Shown: piece after piece, positions 8,766 through 17,021 of the stretch
Position numbering within the stretch: the first letter of the stretch is position 1
How the letters are laid out: the number at the start of each line of letters is the position of its first letter
Source: an uncultured Treponema sp.
GTDB taxonomy: Bacteria > Spirochaetota > Spirochaetia > Treponematales > Treponemataceae
Assembly (NCBI GenBank): GCA_905372265.1
Contig: CAJPOL010000001.1
Location: 1 to 64,000 of the forward strand
Length of the DNA: 64,000 bases
Reading direction: 5' to 3'
Program-made: the position numbers and the translations under genes
Notes under the pieces: model-generated
What the model was told of the DNA's origin: nothing
The model's input: only the letters and a program-made list of their open reading frames with translations
Databases searched by the model: none

Positions 8766-8868
8766 AATTACTGTCAATAAGTTAGACGCGTGAAACATAG
8801 GATTTGTTTTTTATGCTAAACTCATGGAAATTCATCTGTAAATTCTGGACGTTCAAGGGGGAAATACA

Positions 8869-8874
8869 TATAAT
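8869..8874 (+). promoter_or_regulatory. Candidate -10 box for the 8910 gene
   Basis: A perfect TATAAT lies 35 bases before the ATG at 8910. The -35 region is weak (TGGACG at a 17-base spacing), so this is a tentative promoter. Confidence 0.35.
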
Positions 8875-8909
8875 AGGGTATCTCCACAACAAAGAAGGAG
8901 CTGATACAG

Positions 8910-11720
8910 ATGGATCACGGCGATGCGGAACAGCATAATGAAAATGCCGTCTCGCAAAACGGCAACACTATACCGGCTGACAACACTCAAACAACACAGG
9001 AGCACGAAAGCGTACAGCCTAAAAGCACTGCTCCTCAGCACACTGAAAAACCTCAGAAAGGCGGATTTTTAAAAAAATGCGCCGTATTTTTTTTAATTCT
9101 CCTGTGCCTTATCCTTGTGCCGGTTGCGGGTCTTGTTCTCTATTCATTGATAGACCGCGAAAATCCTGCCCGCCATATCGCCGGTAATTTTTATACATTG
9201 GTTACCGTCTCATCTGCAAGCGAGATAGTACAAAAAGGATTATATCTCAGTGCGGCGGATTCGCTTCTGTCCGCGCCGGAGACGGCGGCGCTGCAAGGGA
9301 ATGTACGCGCGCTGCGTTCCAACGCAGTTCTCCAATCGGTTTGGTTCAAACGGCTGCTCAATATTCCCGTTAACGCGGCGTTTTATGAAAAGAATGCCGT
9401 TGCCCTTGTTTCCGATATAGGGATACGGTCAGCTGCGACCCGGTTGCTCCCTCTCATGCTCCGCATAAGGCCTGAATTGATAGACGGCGTTCAAGGACTT
9501 TCCCAGACGGCCTTTGCATTGGACGGAAAAACAGTGCAGGGCTTTGTGTTTGCGCTCTCTAAAGATCAATCCCTCTATCTCTGCTTTTACAAAAATCTCC
9601 TCATTGCAGCAACCTCGCACGAACTGTTTCAGGCATGCCTGAGTAAAAACACCGATGAAACAGGGCAAAAGCTAACAGCCTTACTGCGGGATAGGAGCGG
9701 CGATGCAATCAATATCTACGCCGATCCATCCTACTTTACGGCTGGTATTGCGCAGCAGAAAAATGTCATCGGTAATATGATGAGAGAGCTTTCTTTTCCG
9801 GAGCTGAGTAAACAGAGCATTACCTTCGATGATGACCATATCGGGTTAAGAAGCTCCTCTCAATGGGTTTCGGAGCGGGCGGAGGTTCAGGCCGTTTTAA
9901 ACCGCCGTTCAAATTTACCCGGCGTCCTTTCCCGGCTGCCTGAATCGGCGGTCTATCTGACCTTATTTAATTTAGGCGATCCCGATTTCCTCTATAGCAA
10001 TACGCAACCGTTTTTTACGCCTGAGTTGACACGTCTTTTCAATACAGCGGAAAAAAACTGCAAACTTTTTTTCCATAAAGATTTAAATCAGCTTGTATTT
10101 GAATGGGTCGGCAGTGAAATCGGCGTATTCGGACACAAGGATGCTCAAAATCCGGTGTTTTTTGTTTCGGTGAAAGATGAAGCAAAATGCCGCCGGCTAT
10201 TGGAAGACCTCTTCGATACCATATTTTTAGACCGCTCTACTGCGGCTGTAATCGACGGCGACCGGATTCCGCGTATTGTGTTACCGGCATGGCTTGCAGG
10301 ATTATTGAAAGCCTTTTCAATCGATTTGCCGCAGCCTTTTTATATGATTCAAGACGGGTACTTGTATCTCTCAAAGAGCGCCGAAGCGCTCGGTATGTGC
10401 AAAAAAGAAATCGATGACGGTAAATTACTGATAAAAACGAAACAATGGAAAACGTACGCAAAAAGTATCTCGCCTGAGACCTCTTTTCTTGTGTACTACT
10501 CGCTTGAAAGGAGCATTCCATTCTTTTTACAGCAAAATGCAGCGCTAAAAGCGGCTTTCAAAAATTACGGACAAGGAGTGCTGTCTTTACGCTTTGCTGC
10601 AGGGCAACAGATATATCTTGATTTTTACACCCAAAAAACCGCTTCCCGCAGCCTTGAGGAAATTCCATCGTTTCCGCGTATGATGGAAACGCAACCGGAA
10701 ACAGGCTTTATTTGCGCACAAACGGCTGCCCGCATCCCATACGGTTTTTGGACAAACGGTTCGAATGTTTATAGAATGAACCTTCTAACGGGAGAAACGT
10801 TCTCGCTGATGCTGGACGGAAGCGCAGGAATCAGTGCTGATTTCAAAAATACCGGCAGCGTCCCTGTGCTGCAAGCGCTTTGGGCGGTTTCGGCACGCGG
10901 ATCGATTTATAAAACAGATGAGCATTTAGAGCCTTTCGACGGCTTTCCTGTACTGACGGCTCACAAGCTGCAGCCGAAACCGGCTGCTTTGAACGGCGTT
11001 ATTGTTCCGCTTTTTTCGGAGCCGGCGCTCTTGAAAACTGATCAGGACGGAGCGTACGCCCTTTCCGATGAAATGGAATCGAAGTTACGCGGCGCGCCGA
11101 TTGTTTTCAAAAACATGATTGCAGCGCTTCCCCGTTCCTTTGAAAGCAAGCTGTACATATTCAATCAGGACGGCCGCATAGCGGAAAGCCTACCGGTCGA
11201 GCTTGACGGCATTTTTGCGGCGGAACCGCTGATGTTCACACAGAAAGACGGCAAGGATTGCGTTGCTCTGGTTAATGAAGAAGGGCGTTTTTCCATCCGC
11301 TCGCTTTCAGAGGATTGTGCCGAACTTACAGCGGCCGACCTATATGCTGTCTGTAAAACAACGCCGGCATATTCTTATACGGCGAGAGCTTTTTTTGTCG
11401 TATCTGCCGACGGCCGGCTCTTTAAAATCTCCGATACGGGAGAGGTCATTGATTCCCTGCCGCTTAAAACGGGAAAAGCGGACGATTATACGGTATGCAC
11501 GCTTGATCTGGATAGAGACGGAAGCGATGAGGTACTGGTTTCAGGCGGCGGCAACGCGGTTTATGCCTATACCTCAGGCCTTGCTCCGGTGGACGGGTTC
11601 CCCATAGCGGGAACCGGCCGGCCGTATCTCTTTGACATAGACGGCGATAAGGCCCCTGAGCTGATAACATACGGTGTTGACCGGAAATTACATGCATATA
11701 GAGGAGGAACGCTGCGATGA
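8910..11720 (+). CDS. Large membrane-anchored protein with beta-repeat C-terminus
   Basis: A 936-residue protein of unknown function. Residues 1-52 are polar and rich in Gln, Thr and Asn; 57-80 is one membrane segment (start LKKCAVFFLILLC), so most of the chain is probably periplasmic. The C-terminal third has repeated Asp-rich turns like those of FG-GAP/VCBS propellers: LDLDRDGSDEVLVSG near 865-880 and FDIDGDKAPELITYG near 910-925. Such turns often bind calcium. The middle region (DUF3352-like in feel: SALSKDQ, repeated references to a hydrophobic core) I cannot name with confidence. The start has AAGGAG upstream. The stop overlaps the next gene by four bases (ATGA), so the pair is translationally coupled and probably acts together at the envelope. 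Confidence 0.75.
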   Translation: MDHGDAEQHNENAVSQNGNTIPADNTQTTQEHESVQPKSTAPQHTEKPQKGGFLKKCAVFFLILLCLILVPVAGLVLYSLIDRENPARHIAGNFYTLVTVSSASEIVQKGLYLSAADSLLSAPETAALQGNVRALRSNAVLQSVWFKRLLNIPVNAAFYEKNAVALVSDIGIRSAATRLLPLMLRIRPELIDGVQGLSQTAFALDGKTVQGFVFALSKDQSLYLCFYKNLLIAATSHELFQACLSKNTDETGQKLTALLRDRSGDAINIYADPSYFTAGIAQQKNVIGNMMRELSFPELSKQSITFDDDHIGLRSSSQWVSERAEVQAVLNRRSNLPGVLSRLPESAVYLTLFNLGDPDFLYSNTQPFFTPELTRLFNTAEKNCKLFFHKDLNQLVFEWVGSEIGVFGHKDAQNPVFFVSVKDEAKCRRLLEDLFDTIFLDRSTAAVIDGDRIPRIVLPAWLAGLLKAFSIDLPQPFYMIQDGYLYLSKSAEALGMCKKEIDDGKLLIKTKQWKTYAKSISPETSFLVYYSLERSIPFFLQQNAALKAAFKNYGQGVLSLRFAAGQQIYLDFYTQKTASRSLEEIPSFPRMMETQPETGFICAQTAARIPYGFWTNGSNVYRMNLLTGETFSLMLDGSAGISADFKNTGSVPVLQALWAVSARGSIYKTDEHLEPFDGFPVLTAHKLQPKPAALNGVIVPLFSEPALLKTDQDGAYALSDEMESKLRGAPIVFKNMIAALPRSFESKLYIFNQDGRIAESLPVELDGIFAAEPLMFTQKDGKDCVALVNEEGRFSIRSLSEDCAELTAADLYAVCKTTPAYSYTARAFFVVSADGRLFKISDTGEVIDSLPLKTGKADDYTVCTLDLDRDGSDEVLVSGGGNAVYAYTSGLAPVDGFPIAGTGRPYLFDIDGDKAPELITYGVDRKLHAYRGGTLR

Positions 11721-12802
11721 ACCGTTTTTTTTCACTCTTCCGTTTTACGAAAATGAGCGTTCTTGTTTTGTGTATTGGGATAACTGCTTCCTGTGCTACC
11801 GTTCAGACAGATCTTTTTTATACCGGTACGGCCGGAGAGACGAATATCAAAACGCTGGAAAGCGTGGAAGCGGATATCGTGCTGCAATATATACATCGGG
11901 AACCGAAAAAACTTGCGCACATTCAAAGCGGGCTTGAGGCGCTTTTAAAAAAGCCGTCTACCGATTCTTCTTATCTGGCACGGCTTTATGCGCTGTATGC
12001 CGACATCTTTATCCTAAAGCGTCAGCTGCAAACGGCGCAAAAAAAGCTCAATGAGGCAAAAGCGTATGATGCATACGATGAGTATGTACAGCTTGTCCAA
12101 GCGCGGCTGATAAAAGATCAGGATGAGCGGAGAATCTATTTGGAACAACGGGTTGCCGAAAATACGGCGTACTACCGGCTCAGTGCGGAATTAGGCGGGT
12201 TGTATGCCGCTGCAAAAGATTACCGGAACGCTCTTGCGGCGTTTGATGCTTCTCTTGCTTTCCTGCCTGATGTCTACCGGCAGCGGTACGAGAAAGAAAG
12301 AGAACAAAGCGCTCAACTCTATACACTGGATGCAATCCCGGCAACAAAGTCATCCGAAAAAATTCTTCAAAGCGCTTCCATCTCATTGATCGATATGGCT
12401 GTTCTTACACAAGATTCAACGGCTGCGCTTGACTTTATCACAGGTACGGCTGAATGGAAACCGCCGCTTCTTGCCGATCATCTTAAAAAGATCGGCTGGT
12501 ATAATCCCGAAAGCGATATTCTCGGCGGCTCTACATCAAAAAAAGATGCAGCGCTGTTTTTATGGCATCTTGTAACGGGCGGGGATACAAAACGTTTAAC
12601 AAAGTACAGCCGCTATTATGCAAATAAGCGGAAACTGCCTATTCCCGATGTACCGCTTGATGGTGTATACTTTGATTCCATTGTAGGAACCGTTGAAGAA
12701 GATATTATCCCGCTTGTTGACGGCAAAAACTTTCAGCCTGATACGGCAGTGAGCGGTTTGGAATTTTATAATTGGCTCTTAAAAGCCGATGCTCTTCGAT
12801 AG
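11717..12802 (+). CDS. Lipoprotein, possibly TPR-like
   Basis: A 361-residue protein with a lipoprotein signal: hydrophobic residues 12-25 then ITASC, giving lipidation at Cys26. The mature part is largely helical with TPR-like spacing (for example LARLYALYADIFILKRQ, YYRLSAELGGLYAAAKDY, ALAAFDASLAFLP). The last ~120 residues contain two acidic, DGVYFD- and EEDIIPLVDG-type segments. Function unknown. It starts inside the stop of the large beta-repeat protein (ATGA overlap), which suggests the two form one envelope complex. Confidence 0.75.
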   Translation: MNRFFSLFRFTKMSVLVLCIGITASCATVQTDLFYTGTAGETNIKTLESVEADIVLQYIHREPKKLAHIQSGLEALLKKPSTDSSYLARLYALYADIFILKRQLQTAQKKLNEAKAYDAYDEYVQLVQARLIKDQDERRIYLEQRVAENTAYYRLSAELGGLYAAAKDYRNALAAFDASLAFLPDVYRQRYEKEREQSAQLYTLDAIPATKSSEKILQSASISLIDMAVLTQDSTAALDFITGTAEWKPPLLADHLKKIGWYNPESDILGGSTSKKDAALFLWHLVTGGDTKRLTKYSRYYANKRKLPIPDVPLDGVYFDSIVGTVEEDIIPLVDGKNFQPDTAVSGLEFYNWLLKADALR

Positions 12803-12889
12803 AGGGCGATGCAATATGCACAGCGGCCTCTATGAGAGGATATACATATAAAATGGCGGTTCTTGAAGCGGCCGTAAAGGAAGTAGAAG

Positions 12890-13315
12890 ATGGCAGATTT
12901 TGTTGCATGGGATCAGAGCTATAATGTCGGAATTACACACGTTGATAAGCAGCACAAGCACTTGGTGTATTTGATCAACAGCTTGTATAATGCCTGCCTT
13001 GACGAGAAAAACGTTTTGGAAGAAACGTTTAGATCGGTGATGAAAGAACTGGTTGAGTATGTCATGATTCATTTTAGAGATGAAGAAGCAATCATGGAAA
13101 GTGTCAATTATCCGCAGCTCAAAGAGCATAAGAAAAAGCACGAAGTTTTCGTTAAAGAGATACTGGCCACCGTGAGTGCATACAAGGACGGAAAGCAATT
13201 TGTACCGAATACCTTTGTCCGCTTTTTGCGCGATTGGCTGTTCAATCATATTTTAGTGTGCGATAAAGAGATGGCAAAATACTACCTTACGGTGAAAGGA
13301 ACAGACGTGGAATAA
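12890..13315 (+). CDS. Bacteriohemerythrin
   Basis: A 141-residue hemerythrin-like protein that binds O2 on a di-iron centre. All seven ligands are present in the expected order: His22, His61, Glu65, His80, His84, His120 and Asp125 (motifs HVDKQHKHL, HFRDEEAIM, EHKKKH, HILVCDK). In anaerobes and microaerophiles such proteins are thought to scavenge or sense oxygen. It is a stand-alone domain, not fused to a chemoreceptor. It follows the lipoprotein gene by 87 bases; the ribosome site is weak, and a structured intergenic element follows it. Confidence 0.92.
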   Translation: MADFVAWDQSYNVGITHVDKQHKHLVYLINSLYNACLDEKNVLEETFRSVMKELVEYVMIHFRDEEAIMESVNYPQLKEHKKKHEVFVKEILATVSAYKDGKQFVPNTFVRFLRDWLFNHILVCDKEMAKYYLTVKGTDVE

Positions 13316-13328
13316 GCATCAGGGGCTC

Positions 13329-13500
13329 AGGTGTGAAAAAAAGAGGGGGGAATTTGCCTGTCTGTAATGCAGTACCGTCAAAAAATGTACTCCCTCATAC
13401 ATTTTTGACAGGAAATTCACACGAGCGAAACGAAAGTATCGCTTCTGCATGGAACCTACCGCCGTCCATGGCGGAAGCCTCTTTTTTCACGTGTGCTATT
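13329..13500. repeat. Nested inverted-repeat element after the hemerythrin gene
   Basis: About 170 bases with three nested dyads. The outer arms are GTGTGAAAAAAAGAGG (near 13332) and CCTCTTTTTTCACGTG (near 13479). Inside, GAATTTGCCTGTC pairs imperfectly with GACAGGAAATTC. The innermost hairpin is GTCAAAAAATGTA/TACATTTTTGAC around 13379-13409. The right half also carries the short palindromic repeat shared with 8698. There is no open frame. It could be a MITE-like relic, a structured transcript or a compound terminator. Confidence 0.5.
13445..13477. repeat. Short palindromic repeat (copy 2)
   Basis: CTGCATGGAAC, then TACCGCC-GTCCAT-GGCGGAAG: the same layout as 8698-8729, with changes in loop and flanks but the CCGCC/GGCGG stem kept. 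Confidence 0.5.
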
Positions 13501-13566
13501 ACATAAAACAATACTTTTCTCTTATTTTGCTTTCACAGTTGAATCCCTGGAATAAAGATATTTTTC

Positions 13567-13596
13567 TTGACAACTGCCGTATGTATCCTTTACAAT
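13567..13596 (+). promoter_or_regulatory. Strong sigma-70 promoter of the RiPP operon
   Basis: A perfect TTGACA (13567-13572) and TACAAT (13591-13596) separated by 18 bases, 120 bases ahead of the precursor start. Transcription would begin near 13603, giving a leader of about 110 bases. All eight genes downstream run in the same direction with short gaps or overlaps. Confidence 0.75.
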
Positions 13597-13669
13597 GATC
13601 TTATGATGAAAACCGCAAGGGAATAGACATAAAAACAAGGGCATGCGGGGAACCTTTTTACGGCAACTG

Positions 13670-13690
13670 TACGGTGAACGCTTCACCGTA
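13670..13690 (+). promoter_or_regulatory. Hairpin in the precursor mRNA leader
   Basis: A perfect 9-bp stem, TACGGTGAA with TTCACCGTA, loop CGC, ends 10 bases before the AAGGAGG ribosome site (13701-13707). It may stabilise the 5' leader or tune translation of the precursor. No T tract follows. Confidence 0.5.
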
Positions 13691-13715
13691 ACATTTTACA
13701 AAGGAGGAGCAAACG

Positions 13716-13919
13716 ATGACTACAATGGTAATTGAACCGATCTATTCCGATAATCGGTCGGAAGACGGAGCGTACGGATGCGCATGCGTCTGCAATTCAG
13801 ACTCAAACACTTATAACTTTACAGCGGATTGTGCCGCTGCTCAAGGTGCCTGCGGCTGTTCATGCGTAGGTGCTGTAAACTTAAACGCTAATTCAGACTT
13901 AGCGAGCAAATCGGCATAA
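13716..13919 (+). CDS. Cys-rich RiPP precursor peptide
   Basis: A 67-residue peptide with seven cysteines (22, 24, 26, 39, 46, 48, 50) in the near-symmetric pattern CXCXC-X12-C-X6-CXCXC. Residues 1-21 contain no Cys and are polar and acidic (IEPIYSDNRSEDGAYG), as expected of a leader; the core is small and polar; 51-67 is a Cys-free tail. It has the best ribosome site of the region (AAGGAGG) and a strong promoter, fitting a highly made precursor. The genes downstream (rSAM/SPASM, peptidase, exporters) mark it as the substrate. By eye it recalls the seven-Cys Clo7bot/CLI_3235 precursors served by CcpM-type maturases, with thioether crosslinks likely, but I could not test homology. The mature product is unknown. 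Confidence 0.82.
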   Translation: MTTMVIEPIYSDNRSEDGAYGCACVCNSDSNTYNFTADCAAAQGACGCSCVGAVNLNANSDLASKSA

Positions 13920-13924
13920 GCGCG

Positions 13925-13957
13925 CTGCCGGCGCAGCGTGTAAGCGGCGTCCGGCAG
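13925..13957 (+). terminator. GC-rich hairpin after the precursor gene
   Basis: CTGCCGG (13925-13931) pairs with CCGGCAG (13951-13957); the intervening bases (CGCAGCG...) can extend the stem. No T tract follows. In RiPP operons a hairpin here often protects the precursor message or partly stops transcription, so that the peptide is made in excess over its enzymes. That role is inferred. Confidence 0.5.
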
Positions 13958-14021
13958 CAGCAGTAAACCATTCCCGCATGCCTTTCCTTTTATAGATATG
14001 ATGATTTAAGGAGGAAGCTGT

Positions 14022-15347
14022 ATGTATGCGCTCATACGGTATGAAATAAAAAAAATGCTCACCGATACGGCGGCAAAGTATGTGTTCGTCCTGCTGCTCG
14101 GCTGGACTTTCTTTAGCGTCTATACGGTTATTACAGGCTATTGGTGCTCCGCTCCCTACTCCGATTCCGAAGCGGCTGCGGATCTGAGCACCAGCCGCGG
14201 CTATATGGGCTTAAAGGCAATAAAGGAAACCAAACGGCAGTACCGGCAGTATACCGGCGATACCGTCCTTTCGGTGCCCCTTTTACGCGATGCATACCGC
14301 GTCAAGCAAAGATTGAAAGAAGATTTTAAAAAAGAGGCGGAGGCTGCCGGTTGGCCTCCTTTCCTATACAACGAGTACATGGAACGTAATAGTCTAAAGA
14401 TGTCTGATTTCTATCCTGATAGTGTGAGGCTCTTTCTCTATCTTATGACAAGCGAGTCTTTGGGCGGAGCTGCAGAAGATGCCGTTCCCGACAGCCTCTA
14501 TGAGGACAATTTTGATGCACGGGTGGATTCAGGAATCACCCGTGAGGAATCAGAGCGGCATTTGCTGCGGCAAAAATGCGCCGAGCTTCCGGTGCCGTTC
14601 CGCTTCGGCTACTGTGCAGGCTGGGAGCAGGTAGGAGGCAAATTCCGGACGTTTGTGTACTGGCTGCCTGCGCTTATTACTCTCTTTTTTATCCTCATCC
14701 TAAAGTACGAGCAGGAATCGGGGATGGATACCATAACGTTTACTGCAGTGTACGGCAGAACGAAGGGGGTGTATGCCAAACTGGTTGCGGGGGTTTGTAC
14801 GGCGGTTATTTTGTATACGGCTGTTTCGCTCGTTTATGCGCTGAGCCTGTTAAGCATCTTCGGCTTTGAAGGCGGCACGTACCCCATACAGATAACATCG
14901 TGGGCAAATTACTATATAATGTCGGCATACCCGCTCAACCTGATGCAGTGCTGCCTCGTGCAGTATCTGATGGGACTTACAGTAACGGTTTCTGCGGTGC
15001 TGTGCGCTTATTGGGTGTTTTCGCTGGTGCGGAATGCATTTGTATCCCTCGCGGTGGTGTGGGCGCTGTATTACGGAATAAAGTTGTTAAGCTTTCTTCC
15101 TCCGGCGTATAATGAGCTGCATAGCAATCTGCATGTAAGCGATCTGCAACGATACATTCAAAGCATAGGGGTTAATGCGCTTAATATGCTGTATATTTTT
15201 TGCGGCCAGATTCTAGATGGAGATTTTATCTATTTTTTCGGCATTCCGGTACTGCGCGCCTACGGATTGGTGATAGTGTATGCGGCTGTTTCAATAGCGC
15301 TTGCCGGTATGAGCATATACCGGTACCGCCGCTGCGAAATCCGTTGA
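14022..15347 (+). CDS. ABC-2 type permease A of RiPP cluster
   Basis: A 441-residue membrane protein of the ABC-2 kind: one N-terminal membrane segment (about 20-40), a ~170-residue external loop rich in charged and aromatic residues, then five or six segments from about 210 on, ending YRYRRCEIR. The start has a strong AAGGAGG site. It precedes the maturase by 32 bases. With permease B and the single ATPase it would form a heterodimeric transporter, either exporting the peptide or giving self-protection as LanFEG-type transporters do. The large external loop is shared in layout with permease B, supporting a pair. Confidence 0.75.
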   Translation: MYALIRYEIKKMLTDTAAKYVFVLLLGWTFFSVYTVITGYWCSAPYSDSEAAADLSTSRGYMGLKAIKETKRQYRQYTGDTVLSVPLLRDAYRVKQRLKEDFKKEAEAAGWPPFLYNEYMERNSLKMSDFYPDSVRLFLYLMTSESLGGAAEDAVPDSLYEDNFDARVDSGITREESERHLLRQKCAELPVPFRFGYCAGWEQVGGKFRTFVYWLPALITLFFILILKYEQESGMDTITFTAVYGRTKGVYAKLVAGVCTAVILYTAVSLVYALSLLSIFGFEGGTYPIQITSWANYYIMSAYPLNLMQCCLVQYLMGLTVTVSAVLCAYWVFSLVRNAFVSLAVVWALYYGIKLLSFLPPAYNELHSNLHVSDLQRYIQSIGVNALNMLYIFCGQILDGDFIYFFGIPVLRAYGLVIVYAAVSIALAGMSIYRYRRCEIR

Positions 15348-15379
15348 ACATGAGAAAAAGTGAAAGGGAGGATAATCTT

Positions 15380-16948
15380 ATGAATAATCAAAATACAGTA
15401 CAGGAGTTAAAACGGCTTTTTGCGCTGAAAGAAACCCATGAGCTTGACCGTATGGGCGCCTTATTCAATACGGAACGGGCTAACTATTACTACGATACCG
15501 GTACCGGAAAAGTACTGCAGCTTGATGATGACGTCTTTTTTGTGCTGCATAATGCATTTCATAATCCTTCGTTTACGGAAGCGGATGTAAAGGCAGCCTA
15601 TTGCGATCAGCAAAACATTGAATCATTTTTACAGCTTTCTATTGATGAACATTTGTTTAGAGCCATCAAACCGAAAAGACTGTACAATCCGGCCTTTTAC
15701 GAGCATTTAGAGGAAAGCCTTGCAACAAAAGCGGAACAGCTCATATTAAAGCTGACTGATACGTGCAATTTCCGCTGTAAGTACTGTATTTATAACGAAG
15801 ACTATGCCGGAAACGTTGATTTTTCCGACAAAACAATGAGCTGGGAAACGGCAAAAAAAGCAGTTGATTACTTTTATGCGCATTCCTTTGCTGCAAATCG
15901 GAATGCGGTAACCTTTTACGGCGGAGAGCCGCTTTTGCAATTTCCCCTGCTAAAACAAGTAGTGGACTATTCCCGCAGTTTATTTAAAGACCGAGAGCTT
16001 TCTTTTTCGTTTACAACCAACGCATCGCTGGTAACCGATGCAATAGCCGATTACCTTACCGGTATTCCTAAGATGTCGATTGTATGCAGTCTAGACGGCC
16101 CGCAGGATATTCATAATGCATACCGGAAGACCGTTGGTAAAAAAGGTACGTTCGAAGCAGTTATGTGCGGTTTGGAAAAATTATATAAGGCAAATCTTAA
16201 GAACAAGCAAGCAACAATCTCAGTCAACGCTGTTTTTGCTCCACCGTACAGCTTTGAAAAGCTTGATAAAATAGAAGTATTTTTTTTAACGCATCCGTAC
16301 CTTTCCGATACTGCGCAAGTAACCATCGGCTATCCTGCCGAAGACAGCGTGCCTGATAAAGAAGCCTTAATACGCCCCATACTGGATAATGTGAAATATA
16401 GAATGAGGAATCAGCATTATATCGATCCTTTGTTTAATTGGCAGCGGTTAAAACTGGCGGATAAACAGACGGTATTTTACAAATCAATTTCTTTTTCCGG
16501 CTTGCTGCAGTCGCTTAATGCGGTCAATAACCGCTATATTACCAAAAAACCGGAAGAAAGATACGGCTTTCACGGCTGCTGCGTTCCGGGCGTACGGCGT
16601 ATCTATGTGGAAACGGACGGCAGTTTTTACCCCTGCGAACGGATAGGTATTTCGCCGTGCATCGGCACGGTTGATACCGGTATGGATGTGGAAGCCATAC
16701 GGCGCTATTACATAGACGGTTATAGCGATGCCTGTATACAGCGCTGCGCTCATTGCTGGGCGATACGGCTGTGCAATTTTTGCTATGCCAAGCGGATGAC
16801 AAAAGACGACTTTAATACCGCTTCGTTCAAAGACTGCGCTTCCAAAAAAGAAGTGCTTTTGCATCATCTCGCCTTTTACCACGAACTTATGGAAACGGAA
16901 AGCGGCAGAGAAACGTTAAAAGCGCTCAAAGACGCTACCTTTACATAG
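15380..16948 (+). CDS. Radical SAM/SPASM peptide maturase
   Basis: A 522-residue enzyme, probably forming thioether crosslinks in the precursor. N-terminal residues 28-95 (FNTERANYYYDTGTGKVL, then a helical stretch) look like a peptide-binding RRE (PqqD-like) domain. The radical SAM cluster motif is CX3CX2C at Cys129, 133 and 136, followed by FYGGEPLL. The C-terminal SPASM domain has Cys400, 401, 419, 427, 452, 456, 459, 465, 468 and 486, enough for two auxiliary Fe-S clusters. I chose ATG 15380 for its GGGAGG site; earlier starts lie inside permease A. The layout matches CcpM/AlbA-type maturases. Whether it makes alpha (sactipeptide) or beta/gamma (ranthipeptide) links cannot be read from sequence. 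Confidence 0.88.
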   Translation: MNNQNTVQELKRLFALKETHELDRMGALFNTERANYYYDTGTGKVLQLDDDVFFVLHNAFHNPSFTEADVKAAYCDQQNIESFLQLSIDEHLFRAIKPKRLYNPAFYEHLEESLATKAEQLILKLTDTCNFRCKYCIYNEDYAGNVDFSDKTMSWETAKKAVDYFYAHSFAANRNAVTFYGGEPLLQFPLLKQVVDYSRSLFKDRELSFSFTTNASLVTDAIADYLTGIPKMSIVCSLDGPQDIHNAYRKTVGKKGTFEAVMCGLEKLYKANLKNKQATISVNAVFAPPYSFEKLDKIEVFFLTHPYLSDTAQVTIGYPAEDSVPDKEALIRPILDNVKYRMRNQHYIDPLFNWQRLKLADKQTVFYKSISFSGLLQSLNAVNNRYITKKPEERYGFHGCCVPGVRRIYVETDGSFYPCERIGISPCIGTVDTGMDVEAIRRYYIDGYSDACIQRCAHCWAIRLCNFCYAKRMTKDDFNTASFKDCASKKEVLLHHLAFYHELMETESGRETLKALKDATFT

Positions 16949-17021
16949 GAAGAGGGCTGTCAAAAAAGTAACCAACTTTTAAAACATCTCTAGTCAATAT
17001 ATTTACATGAAGGAGTCTCCT

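Larger units (their letters stand above)
8645..8909. other. Intergenic debris downstream of potB
   Basis: This 265-base stretch holds no intact gene. It contains the SUMF1-like remnant, a 32-base hairpin repeat at 8698-8729 shared with 13445-13477, a fragment of the hairpin-ending repeat family in reverse orientation (8737-8765, GGTATTAAACCCTCCGCACG), and finally an A/T-rich lead with TATAAT at 8869-8874 before the next gene. It looks like a site of past insertion and decay. Confidence 0.55.

Noticed and set aside
13716..13919. Metallothionein-like metal-binding peptide
   Set aside because: Cys spacing could bind metal, but the adjacent maturase, peptidase and exporters make a RiPP precursor far more likely.
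15200..15379. Longer start of the radical SAM gene
   Set aside because: It lies inside permease A; GGGAGG sits before the ATG at 15380.
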